This document shows, in pieces, positions 18,675-27,265 of a stretch of DNA of 64,000 nucleotides; position 1 is the first letter of the stretch; the number at the start of each line of letters is the position of its first letter. A program made the position numbers and the translations under genes. A model generated the notes under the pieces. That model had not been told where the DNA came from, did no database searches, and saw only the letters and a list, made by a program, of their open reading frames with translations. Location of the stretch: positions 287,284-351,283 of the forward strand of contig NZ_SOCT01000005.1 in NCBI RefSeq assembly GCF_004364435.1, written 5' to 3'. The DNA is from Pseudomonas sp. LP_7_YM (GTDB lineage: Bacteria; Pseudomonadota; Gammaproteobacteria; Pseudomonadales; Pseudomonadaceae).

Positions 18675-19091
18675 ATGATGGTTGCTCACCTGATTGAATT
18701 TGCCACGAACCACTATTTACTGGCTGGCGCTTTTGTCATCCTGCTGGCGCTGTTGATTGCATCGGAGCTTAGCAAAGGCGGCCGCAGCCTGAGCACCGGT
18801 GAGCTGACCGCACTGGTCAACCGCGATGAAGCGGTCGTCATTGATGTGCGCCCCAAGAAGGACTACACCAGCGGGCATATCGTCGGTGCCTTGAGCTTTC
18901 CACAGGACAAAGTCATGTCCCGGACCGCAGAGCTTGAGAAGTACAAGCCCAAAACACTGATCATCGTCGATGCCGCAGGTCAGCATGCCGGCCATATTGC
19001 CAGCGAACTGCTCAAAGCCGGCTTTACTGCTGCCAAGCTGTCGGGCGGTGTTTCCTCGTGGCGCAGTGACAACCTGCCTCTGGTGAAATGA
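18675..19091 (+). CDS. Membrane-anchored rhodanese-like protein without cysteine
   Basis: This 138-residue protein has one N-terminal membrane helix (YLLAGAFVILLALLIASEL) and a rhodanese fold (LVNRDEAVVIDVRPKKDYTSGHIVGALSFP, then AKLSGGVSSWRSDNLPL). The active-site loop reads VDAAGQHAG where active rhodaneses have a cysteine, and the whole protein contains no cysteine. It therefore cannot carry a persulfide and may only bind. It stands 1 bp before grxC, in the same position as E. coli yibN before grxC and secB. ATG 18675 is one of two adjacent ATGs. Confidence 0.9.
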   Translation: MMVAHLIEFATNHYLLAGAFVILLALLIASELSKGGRSLSTGELTALVNRDEAVVIDVRPKKDYTSGHIVGALSFPQDKVMSRTAELEKYKPKTLIIVDAAGQHAGHIASELLKAGFTAAKLSGGVSSWRSDNLPLVK

Positions 19092-19092
19092 A

Positions 19093-19347
19093 ATGGCTGA
19101 TGTCGTCGTCTACTCCAGCGATTATTGCCCTTATTGCTCTCGCGCCAAGTACCTGCTCGAGAGCAAAAACGTCGACTTCGAGGAAATCAAAGTCGACGGC
19201 AAGCCACAGATTCGCGCTGAAATGACCAAAAAGGCCGGGCGCAGTTCGGTTCCGCAGATATGGATCGGTTCGGTTCATGTCGGCGGGTGCGACGACCTGT
19301 TTGCACTGGAGCGCGCCGGCAAGCTCGACGCGCTGCTGAGCGCATGA
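19093..19347 (+). CDS. grxC: Glutaredoxin 3
   Basis: This 84-residue dithiol glutaredoxin has CPYC at residues 12-15 (YSSDYCPYCSRAKYLL), the cis-proline loop SSVPQIWIG and the GSH-binding VGGCDDL. It reduces disulfides and glutathionylated proteins in the cytosol with glutathione. It lies 1 bp after the rhodanese-like gene and 93 bp before secB. Confidence 0.97.
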   Translation: MADVVVYSSDYCPYCSRAKYLLESKNVDFEEIKVDGKPQIRAEMTKKAGRSSVPQIWIGSVHVGGCDDLFALERAGKLDALLSA

Positions 19348-19440
19348 ATTCGAGCCAGAGCGTGTAAGGAGCCGCCCAGGCGCACTCCTCATTACGCGTT
19401 CTGAAACCCTACAAGACCTCAAGAGTGAGAAGGATCTGAG

Positions 19441-19932
19441 ATGACCGATCAAACGAACAACGGCGCTACCTCCAGCGAAGAAGCTCCACAGTTTTCCCTG
19501 CAACGCATCTACGTGCGTGACCTGTCTTTCGAAGCGCCAAAAAGCCCGGCGATCTTCCGTCAGGAGTGGACCCCAAGCGTCAGCCTGGACCTGAACACTC
19601 GTCAGAAAGAGCTGGAAAACGATTTCTACGAAGTCGTGCTGACGCTGTCGGTCGAAGTGAAAAACGGTGATGAAATCGCCTTCATCGCTGAAGTGCAGCA
19701 GGCCGGTATCTTCCTGATCAAGGGCCTGGACGCTTCCTCCATGAGCCACACACTGGGCGCGTTCTGCCCGAACATTTTGTTCCCGTACGCGCGCGAAACC
19801 ATCGACAGCCTGGTTGTCCGTGGCTCGTTCCCGGCCTTGATGCTGGCTCCGGTGAACTTCGATGCGCTGTACGCTCAAGAGCTGCAGCGCATGCAGGACG
19901 CAGGCGAAACGCCGTCACCTACCGTTCAGTAA
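19441..19932 (+). CDS. secB: Protein-export chaperone SecB
   Basis: This 163-residue cytosolic tetrameric chaperone keeps preproteins unfolded for SecA. The family pattern is complete: [86 protein letters not shown]. It follows grxC, as in many gammaproteobacteria, and is closed by a strong terminator. Confidence 0.98.
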   Translation: MTDQTNNGATSSEEAPQFSLQRIYVRDLSFEAPKSPAIFRQEWTPSVSLDLNTRQKELENDFYEVVLTLSVEVKNGDEIAFIAEVQQAGIFLIKGLDASSMSHTLGAFCPNILFPYARETIDSLVVRGSFPALMLAPVNFDALYAQELQRMQDAGETPSPTVQ

Positions 19933-19949
19933 GCATCAATGCTGCATTG

Positions 19950-19977
19950 AAAAAGCGCCTGTGATGGGCGCTTTTTT
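19950..19977 (+). terminator. Terminator after secB
   Basis: The stem AAAAAGCGCC / GGGCGCTTTTTT surrounds a 6-nt loop, 18 bp after the secB stop. The A-run on the other side would also let it act for trmL on the minus strand, though trmL ends about 160 bp away. Confidence 0.88.
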
Positions 19978-20008
19978 ATTGGAGATCCACCTGACAGCTC
20001 AGATCTTG

Positions 20009-20099
20009 CGTAGGAGCAAATTCATTCGCGCTGCGGTGGTACATCCGGTAGCTATCTATGGGACGCACGATTTTCGCGAATGAATTCGCTCCCGCAGGG
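20009..20099. repeat. REP element pair
   Basis: Arms GTAGGAGCAAATTCATTCGCG and TTCGCGAATGAATTCGCTCCCGCAGG are inverted in the convergent space between secB and trmL. The left arm is mildly degenerate. Confidence 0.85.
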
Positions 20100-20138
20100 G
20101 ATTGCGTCTGACCGGAGAGCGGGGGCGCTGCTGGAGTG

Positions 20139-20594
20139 TTACTTGAACCCCAGCTGCCGCCACCCCTCATACACTGCAACGGCCACGGTGTTGGACAGAT
20201 TCAGGCTGCGGCAGCCCTCGCGCATGGGCAGGCGCAGGCGTTGATCGCTCGACAGCGGATCCAGCACATCAGCTGGCAGGCCACGGCTTTCCGGGCCGAA
20301 GAGAAATGCATCGCCTTGCTGAAATGCCGCGTCGTGAAAGGGCCGCGAGCCTTTTGTGGTAAAAGCGAACAGGCGCGGGTCGCCAATGCTTTCCAGGCAG
20401 CTGGCCAGATCGGCATGTCGCTGGAGCGTGGCGTACTCATGGTAGTCGAGGCCCGCGCGGCGCAGGCGTTTGTCATCCAGTTCGAAGCCCAGGGGCTCGA
20501 TCAAATGCAGGTTGCAGCCACTGTTGGCGCAGAGCCTGATGATGTTGCCGGTATTCGGCGGAATTTCTGGTTGAAAAAGGATCACGTGAAACAT
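20139..20594 (-). CDS. trmL: tRNA (cytidine/uridine-34-2'-O)-methyltransferase TrmL
   Basis: This 151-residue SPOUT-fold enzyme methylates the wobble ribose of tRNA-Leu isoacceptors. It has the N-terminal [24 protein letters not shown], the knot segments [15 protein letters not shown] and [24 protein letters not shown]. The length is exactly that of the family. Its ATG shares the palindrome CATG with the start of the divergent gene at 20593. Confidence 0.96.
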   Translation of the reverse strand: MFHVILFQPEIPPNTGNIIRLCANSGCNLHLIEPLGFELDDKRLRRAGLDYHEYATLQRHADLASCLESIGDPRLFAFTTKGSRPFHDAAFQQGDAFLFGPESRGLPADVLDPLSSDQRLRLPMREGCRSLNLSNTVAVAVYEGWRQLGFK

Positions 20595-21033
20595 GCACGG
20601 CTCCGAACGAAAGGACGGCAGGCATTCTACTCCCGAAGAAGACCCGAGACCGAAGCTCTGGCGGCGGTTTTTGGGGTCGATTGCGATATTTGGCGTCATG
20701 GTCGGCTTGATGATCGGCCGACTGACGACGCCGGACCCTGTAGAGCTGCAGCGCGTCGAGGTATTGCCGGAAGGCGTGGCGGTCTGGTTCAACCGTGAAC
20801 CGCAACTGCATGGCGAAATGATCGACGGTGCCGTGGCCTTGTTGTTCAGCGCAAAAGGTAACGCGCAACGTGGCGAGTTGAAGCTCAATGGTCGGGATGT
20901 GCGTTGGAGGGTGCAGAAGAGCGATAAGGGCCTGTTGCTGAACCTGGTGGCGGCCCGTCCGTTGCACGGCGATTGGCACGGTGCAGCTCAGGACGGGCGC
21001 TGGAGACTGGAGGTCAGTCTCCGGGAGGAATAA
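20593..21033 (+). CDS. Small membrane-anchored protein of unknown function
   Basis: This 146-residue protein has a charged N-terminus (residues 1-25), one membrane helix ([17 protein letters not shown], about 26-42) and a periplasmic part of about 100 residues with alternating hydrophobic pattern ([38 protein letters not shown]), which suggests a small beta domain. No family was recognised. It starts in the same CATG as trmL on the other strand; a later in-frame ATG at residue 35 would cut the helix, so the first start is kept. Codon usage is normal for the neighbourhood. Confidence 0.72.
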   Translation: MHGSERKDGRHSTPEEDPRPKLWRRFLGSIAIFGVMVGLMIGRLTTPDPVELQRVEVLPEGVAVWFNREPQLHGEMIDGAVALLFSAKGNAQRGELKLNGRDVRWRVQKSDKGLLLNLVAARPLHGDWHGAAQDGRWRLEVSLREE

Positions 21034-21508
21034 AAGAGGGGAATCCCCGGCCTGCCTGTACCAAGGTCCCCAAAACTGGTGATGATTAACCTATTGCAGA
21101 GCGCGTGCCAGTTTTGCTCAATCGTTTCAGAAACGTCTAAAAATGGTCCCCGGCCCCCTGTACTCGCGCGCGCTGACATTTTTTCGGAGCAGGAAACAGC
21201 TTTGACGCATCGTCAGGTCCGGTGACGCTTTGCAGACTCGGCTTTTATCTGCACGCTATTTGTGCGTTTTCTGTTCCGGCACGCCAAAGTGATGCACCCG
21301 GCGCGCGCAAGCCCGAAGGTGAGCACGACTTCATTGGGTCAAGACTCGTGACACCGACAGATGAGGCCGTGGAAGGGGTGGTATCTATGTTGTTTATCTA
21401 TTCTAAATCCTGACAAAACCGACCCATTTGATATGAGTAATTTGAGCTTTTAGTGGCGGGCTTTCTGAATAAGCTCGGTTGTCCATTCAAAGTTTCAAGG
21501 CCTCTATC
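21034..21508. other. 475-bp region before the giant LRR gene, with short repeats
   Basis: The spacer holds two copies of a CCCCGGCC...CTGTAC block (21045-21061 and 21148-21163) and a 9-bp inverted repeat CAAAACTGG (21071) / CCAGTTTTG (21108). The last 130 bp are more AT-rich than the surroundings. No hrp box (GGAACC-N15/16-CCACNNA) was found by eye and no gene is supported. Confidence 0.5.
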
Positions 21509-24500
21509 ATGTCCCAATCAATGGGCTCATCTGCACGTTCCCTCACTGGTTTTTCTCAACAAAGCGAACGTTTTACCGCTGTCGGCAGCAAGATTCCGCA
21601 GTGGCTTATCGATGCTTCGCCAGCTACCCATGGCGCGCTCCGTGAGGCTGGCGGCATGCGGCTTGACTGGTTCGAGCGTGCCCGGCAATCGTTGCCCGAC
21701 GTCGTTAAATCGCTCAAGCAGGAGCACGCGCTCTATCGCTACAGCGAACAGAAACTCAGGCAAGTGCTGGTGGACCTTCCAGCGCTTGAAGCATTTGCCG
21801 AACCCTTGCTGGTTGCCGCTCTACAAAAGCGTTTCGGACTGCGCGTGGATGTACGCAAGACCTGGCTGTTCCACGCCAGCCGGGTTCATGTCGACGATTC
21901 GTTTGCAGGCGCCTCCAGAGATCCGTTGGTCCAGTTGCAAAAGTCGCTCACAGCCGCAACTCAAACGCTCCTGCATGCTGCGCTGCAGAACTTTGAATCC
22001 TGGGAAACCGCTGCCGGGGCGATGGACCTGGATGCCCGGCAGAAGGCTGCTATTTATGATCGCTATCCGGTGTCCGGAATAAGCGTGACCGGCACAGCTC
22101 TGGCGATTGCTCCCGAAGCATTCGCGACACTGTGCCGCGAGCTGGATTTGGGAGGTCAATACCAGAAAAAGATCGATGCGTTTCTCAACCCGCCATCAAA
22201 GCCTGGCGACGCACCGGACGCCGCTGCCTACAATCGCCGCGGGCTTTTGAAGCGGGTTGAGCAAGCGGCGTTTAGGGTCCAGGTGCATCTGGCTTATATG
22301 AAAGGCCAGATCGGCGAGGGCCTGTACCATGCCTTGCTCAACGTAGCGCGCAACCGCAAAAGCGTCGAGTTGGACGGCCAGCCTGTCACATGCAGTTTCC
22401 TGCGGCTCTGGGACATTGAATTGGCGGGCATCGTAGCTGTTGGCAAGGCCCGTGAAAGCGCCGACACTGAGCAAAGCCTGGTCGTTTATGTCCCCGACGA
22501 CCCCGTATGCCCGCTCAAAGAGTACGCGTCCAGTGCAGCGTTCACAGAAGCGCTGCGCGACAGGATGCTGGTGGACGGCTATCTGGATTTCTTTCAGCGC
22601 TTTATCCCTGCCCGCCATCGGGCTGAACTGTTCGCAAAGCTGGGCAAGTGCTTGCGCCCAAGCGTCTGGAACAAGGACCGGGGCTGGTACGAGCAGCAGG
22701 TAGACAGGAACGCGAAGCTGCATCTGCGAGACCACGGCTTTGCCAATGGGCTTTTGACCGCACTCGTCGAGCAGAAAGCCAGCGTGCTCAAGGATGATGC
22801 TCTGTTTCATGCAGTGCCAACGGCGGACGAAGATCAGAAAACCGTCGATCAACGTGTGCATTACTTCGAAAGTCTTGCGTTGCAGGCACTGAACCTGGTG
22901 GGTTTCGTGGTGCCGCCGGTAGGCGCGGTAATGATGGCGGTGACGGCCGCTCAGTTGGCGGATGAGGTGTTCGAGGGGATCGACAGCTGGACCCGTGGTG
23001 AATGGGATCAGGGCTGGGGATACCTTATGGACGTGGCCGAGAACGTGGCGCTGATGGCGGCTCTTGGCGCGGCACATCAAGGTGCAGGAGCCCCCGTGCT
23101 TGAAAGGATGACGGTCGAGACACCTTCCTTTATCGAGGACCTCACGCAAGTCGAGTTGCCCGATGGTGAAACTCGTTTATGGAAGCCTGATCTTGCGCCC
23201 TTTGCCCACGATACCGTCTTGCCCGAAGGTTTGAAGCCGGACGAGTTCGGGATCTATCACTATCAGGACAAAACCTGGATTTCGGTCGAAGACAGGGTTT
23301 ATGCCGTCAAGCAGTCCGCTGCGCAGGGACAGTTTCACATCGAGCACCCCACCAGGGCCCTTGGCTATGAACCACCGCTGAGTCACAACGGGGTTGGAGC
23401 CTGGCTGCATCCTGGCGATCAACCGCTTGCGTGGGAGGGGCTGAAGTTATTCCGACGACTTGGACACACGGCTGTCGGTTTTTCTGATGCCACTGCCCGG
23501 CGCATCCTTCAGGTCAGCGACACCCACGAGGCCGTTCTGCGAAGAATGCTGGTCGAGAATGAGCGTCCCCCAGCGTTACTGGAGGACACGATACGGCGCT
23601 TCCAGCTCGATCAAGACATACAGCGCAGCGTTCAAGCTGATGAGTCTGTTCTCGACCAGGCTGCGTTGTTCGAGTCGCGCTACCGAACCATGTCACTGAC
23701 TCGGCAAACTCATGCCACGACGATAACGCGCAGCTATCCGCGCTTGCCGGCGACGATCGCCAACGAACTCGTCCGTCACGCGTCACCGGCGCAATTGGAG
23801 GAACTGGCTCAAGGTCGTGTGCCGTTACGGATCGCCGAGGAAATTCGGGTGTATCAACAGCAGGTCAGATTGGCGAGAGCCTATGAGGGACTGTTCCTGA
23901 AGTCGGTGGACAATCAGGACACCGACAGGTTGATCCTGCACACCCTCGAACACCTCTCTGGCTGGTCCTCCCAACTGCGCCTGGAAGTCAGGGACGGGAG
24001 TTTTTACGGTGCCTTGATCGACGCTGTCGGGCCTGTCGATGCGACGGTTCGCAGAATCCTGGTCAGACACATCGATGGCTATGAAGCCTTCAATGAGCGA
24101 GGCATCGGGCTCAATGGACGCGACAACCTCTACTCGGCGGTGCTGCATGCCCTGCCCGACGCGCCACGTGCTGCCTTGGGCTTCCCCGGCACCTGGGACA
24201 GCCCGAAGCTCAAGCTTGCGATCCAGAATGGCCCATTGCTGCCGCGGGACACGCTGCGTACCGTTTTCAAGATGCAGCCCGCAAAACCGGGGCCAAGGTC
24301 GCCCATGCGCCTGGCTGACGGTCGACCGGGTTACCCGCTGAGCGGCAGGGGGGCGATGCAGGGGTTCATTGCCCGGGACACGTTGCTGGACCTTATCCGA
24401 ATCGCTGGCATTACCGCCACTGACAGATCAGCCGAGCAGGTTCTGATGGCACTTGAGAGTGCAGGGATGAGCCGCCAGCAGATTCACCAGCGGCTGACTC

Positions 24501-27169
24501 AAGTCCTGGATGAGCATAGCGCTCTGGATATCAATATACGTGCGTGGGGTGACGAATCGGCCTCGATGCCCGATCTAAACCTGCGCGAGGCCAGCCGCAG
24601 TGCCATCCAGGATGCAATATGGCGGCACTGGTCTGAAAATGCTTTGTCCGAAATCACCCCCGACCCTCGCGCCCTACGCCTGGAGAGCATCGTCATCAGC
24701 GACTTCCCGCCGGTGCTCCCTGATTTTTTCTATCAGCGTGTCAGCCGGTTGGAGCTGATAGATATTGTCATCAGCAGGCCCTCCCTGACATTACCGCCGC
24801 CCATCTTTCAGGGGGTAGACGATCGCCAGGCGCTGGAGCGATTCTTCAGACGATTCCCACAAATCAACTCTCTCGAAATAACCCGCACTGGTGTGCCGGT
24901 CACTTATCGGGATCCGTTGGTTGTTCAATTGCCTTACCTGATAGCGCACTGCTTTCCAACGCTGCGCACTTTACGCCTGGTTAATCAAAATATATGGATA
25001 AGCCCGCTGGAAGTGCAGACGTTGAGCACGCTTGAACACCTGGAGTGGCTGGACTTGAGCGGCAATCAGGTCAGTTTCATCGTGCCTTCCAACATTGTCA
25101 GCTTGCGTCTGCGCTATCTTGGGCTCGACAGTCTTGGGCTTGATCAGTGGCCTTCATGGCTTGAGGGGCTGGCGGCCGCTGACATTAATCAGCTGTCGTT
25201 ACGCAACAACCGCTTGATCGAAATACCTTGGGATGTGCTCAATGACCGCACGCCTGCCGCTGAGCCAACCCGGCTATCGTTGCAGGGCAACCCATTGTCT
25301 CGTTTGACGCTGACGCGGGTCAGGCTGAACGAAGGGGTCGATAGCCGGTTTCGCTTCGACCTGGACATGCCGCCCCATCTGGACGCCCAGATAGTGTTGA
25401 TGAGGCAGGAAAGAGCGCAGTTGCAAGAGGCGATCACCTCCTGGTCCCAGGCTTCCAGTTCAACCAGGCCCTTGAGCGCGGCGACTGTTGAAGTCAGGCG
25501 CGTCATTGGCCAAACCCTTATGGAGTACTGGCGCGCGTACAGCGAAGGCCAGACCTTTGCGGTACTGAATCTGGAGCGCATCTCGCTACAGGATTTTCCT
25601 GCGCGACTGCCTGCTTTTTTCTATCTGCGTGTTCGCAACATGATGCTGTCGCATGTCAGGGCTGATGCCTCGCAGCTAAACCTGTTCCTGGCAAACTTCC
25701 TTCAATTAAGGAATCTCAGCTTCATCGGTCAAGTGCAGCCAATGTATGAATTGCCCTCGGTCCTGTTGAACCTGCCAGCCCTGACCAGCTTGAGCTTGAC
25801 GGACCAGGGGCGGCAGCTGGATCAGAACGCGCTGCATTTTCTGAGCCGCCTGTGCCATCTCGAGGCTCTGGACCTTGCAGGAAACCAGCTGGGGACCATC
25901 GCCTATACACCGGGTTTACTGAGCAACTTGCGTTGGTTGTCCTTGAGAAACATGGGGCTGCAGCAGTGGCCGGAGTGGGTGGAAGGGGTAATGCCGCTGG
26001 AAGCGCTCGTGCTCGATGACAATCACCTGAGCGTGTTGCCTGAGCACATCCTGCAAAACCCGCGTAACGATATGGCCCACACCGAGATTGCCTTGCGCGG
26101 TAATCCGTTGACTCATGAAACCATGCGCAGGGCGTATCTCTCCGAGAACCACCACAGCTCCTATTCGTTCGCTATGGAACTACCGGACGATATTCTGGCA
26201 CTGCCCGGCGACCGTTATTATTCCGACTCCGACTCTGACGCTTACTATTCGGATTCGGATTCATCGGGACGGCTCAACAGCCCATACTCTGACTCTTTGA
26301 GTGGGGGGGTGGAAAGTGTAGAGCCATGGCTGCTCGGTACCGTCGAGGAGAACCAGATTCATCGTGCACTCTGGCTGCGTATTGACGATGCAGGGGATGC
26401 CGGGAATTTGCTCGCTCTGATAGGGCGTTTGACCCAAGCGGCGCCTTATCGGACGGAGCCGACCCGGGCCGAATTTTCCGAGCGCGTGTGGCGCGTTCTT
26501 GAAGCCGCAGACCAGAGTCAGGAGAACCGCCTTCTTTACAACGGGATAGCCGCCGAAGCACTCGTGCAACCCGATACAGGCGCGCAGACCTGCCATGACG
26601 GTGCCTGGTTGGTGTTCAATCAGATTGAAATCCAGGTGTTCATCGCGCAAGCGTTGAGTAGCGCCCCGGCACAATTGCGCGGACCGACGCTATACCGCCT
26701 GACCCGACGCCTCTACCGATTGCATGAACTGGACACAATCGCACGTGAACAGGCAGGCAGTCGCGACGAAGCGGAGGTACGGCTTGCATACCGCTTGCGG
26801 TGGTCTGCGGAGCTGGATTTGCCATTGCCTCCGAGCAACATGCTCTATCAGTCGGTCGCGAGCATCCGTCCCGGCGAGCTGGACGCGGCTCTGGTCCGGG
26901 TGCAGCAAGGTGAAAGCGGTGAACCATTCATGCGGTATGCCGCGCAACGCGACTTCTGGGTTCAATACCTGCGCGAAACCCATGCCGAGCGTTTCGAAAC
27001 CCTCAAGCAAGATTACCTTGCACGTGTGGTGGCCCTGCCAGATCGCTTCCCGGGTCGGGCGATCGACGAGTTGAGCGCAGAGTTTGCCGCCTTGAAGACT
27101 GAATTCGAGGCTCAGGAAACGAACCTGATTCGAGAGCTGACCTATCGTGAGGGTTTTGATCGCGACTGA
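21509..27169 (+). CDS. Giant putative effector: dermonecrotic-toxin-like domain, LRRs, NEL E3 ubiquitin ligase
   Basis: This protein has 1886 residues and no signal peptide. Residues about 25-640 resemble the DUF6543 dermonecrotic-toxin-like N-terminal region of large Pseudomonas LRR proteins, with two hydrophobic stretches (FVVPPVGAVMMAVTAAQ near 465 and VALMAALGAAH near 513). Two leucine-rich-repeat modules follow (about 1031-1300 and 1331-1565) with units such as LEHLEWLDLSGNQVSFI and LCHLEALDLAGNQLGTI. A Ser/Asp/Tyr-rich linker lies at 1570-1587. The C-terminal 280 residues look like a NEL (IpaH/SspH) ubiquitin ligase domain, with the CxD catalytic motif as Cys1695-His-Asp1697 in GAQTCHDGAWLVFNQ. 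ATG 21509 with AAGG upstream is preferred over TTG 21479. NEL proteins ubiquitinate host proteins; that this one is injected into a host is inference. It stands alone with no chaperone gene. Confidence 0.8.
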   Translation: MSQSMGSSARSLTGFSQQSERFTAVGSKIPQWLIDASPATHGALREAGGMRLDWFERARQSLPDVVKSLKQEHALYRYSEQKLRQVLVDLPALEAFAEPLLVAALQKRFGLRVDVRKTWLFHASRVHVDDSFAGASRDPLVQLQKSLTAATQTLLHAALQNFESWETAAGAMDLDARQKAAIYDRYPVSGISVTGTALAIAPEAFATLCRELDLGGQYQKKIDAFLNPPSKPGDAPDAAAYNRRGLLKRVEQAAFRVQVHLAYMKGQIGEGLYHALLNVARNRKSVELDGQPVTCSFLRLWDIELAGIVAVGKARESADTEQSLVVYVPDDPVCPLKEYASSAAFTEALRDRMLVDGYLDFFQRFIPARHRAELFAKLGKCLRPSVWNKDRGWYEQQVDRNAKLHLRDHGFANGLLTALVEQKASVLKDDALFHAVPTADEDQKTVDQRVHYFESLALQALNLVGFVVPPVGAVMMAVTAAQLADEVFEGIDSWTRGEWDQGWGYLMDVAENVALMAALGAAHQGAGAPVLERMTVETPSFIEDLTQVELPDGETRLWKPDLAPFAHDTVLPEGLKPDEFGIYHYQDKTWISVEDRVYAVKQSAAQGQFHIEHPTRALGYEPPLSHNGVGAWLHPGDQPLAWEGLKLFRRLGHTAVGFSDATARRILQVSDTHEAVLRRMLVENERPPALLEDTIRRFQLDQDIQRSVQADESVLDQAALFESRYRTMSLTRQTHATTITRSYPRLPATIANELVRHASPAQLEELAQGRVPLRIAEEIRVYQQQVRLARAYEGLFLKSVDNQDTDRLILHTLEHLSGWSSQLRLEVRDGSFYGALIDAVGPVDATVRRILVRHIDGYEAFNERGIGLNGRDNLYSAVLHALPDAPRAALGFPGTWDSPKLKLAIQNGPLLPRDTLRTVFKMQPAKPGPRSPMRLADGRPGYPLSGRGAMQGFIARDTLLDLIRIAGITATDRSAEQVLMALESAGMSRQQIHQRLTQVLDEHSALDINIRAWGDESASMPDLNLREASRSAIQDAIWRHWSENALSEITPDPRALRLESIVISDFPPVLPDFFYQRVSRLELIDIVISRPSLTLPPPIFQGVDDRQALERFFRRFPQINSLEITRTGVPVTYRDPLVVQLPYLIAHCFPTLRTLRLVNQNIWISPLEVQTLSTLEHLEWLDLSGNQVSFIVPSNIVSLRLRYLGLDSLGLDQWPSWLEGLAAADINQLSLRNNRLIEIPWDVLNDRTPAAEPTRLSLQGNPLSRLTLTRVRLNEGVDSRFRFDLDMPPHLDAQIVLMRQERAQLQEAITSWSQASSSTRPLSAATVEVRRVIGQTLMEYWRAYSEGQTFAVLNLERISLQDFPARLPAFFYLRVRNMMLSHVRADASQLNLFLANFLQLRNLSFIGQVQPMYELPSVLLNLPALTSLSLTDQGRQLDQNALHFLSRLCHLEALDLAGNQLGTIAYTPGLLSNLRWLSLRNMGLQQWPEWVEGVMPLEALVLDDNHLSVLPEHILQNPRNDMAHTEIALRGNPLTHETMRRAYLSENHHSSYSFAMELPDDILALPGDRYYSDSDSDAYYSDSDSSGRLNSPYSDSLSGGVESVEPWLLGTVEENQIHRALWLRIDDAGDAGNLLALIGRLTQAAPYRTEPTRAEFSERVWRVLEAADQSQENRLLYNGIAAEALVQPDTGAQTCHDGAWLVFNQIEIQVFIAQALSSAPAQLRGPTLYRLTRRLYRLHELDTIAREQAGSRDEAEVRLAYRLRWSAELDLPLPPSNMLYQSVASIRPGELDAALVRVQQGESGEPFMRYAAQRDFWVQYLRETHAERFETLKQDYLARVVALPDRFPGRAIDELSAEFAALKTEFEAQETNLIRELTYREGFDRD

Positions 27170-27265
27170 TGGTCATCTAGGCATGGACTGCTGACCGGTC
27201 GGAGCGGGTATCGGTCAGCAGTGTCTTTATCTTTGATAGCGCCCCCGCCCAGGCCGGGGCGCAGC

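Noticed and set aside
21181..21260. Possible hrp box before the giant LRR/NEL gene
   Set aside because: GGAAAC is present but the second half (CCACNNA at 15-16 bp) is not, so type III co-regulation is not claimed.
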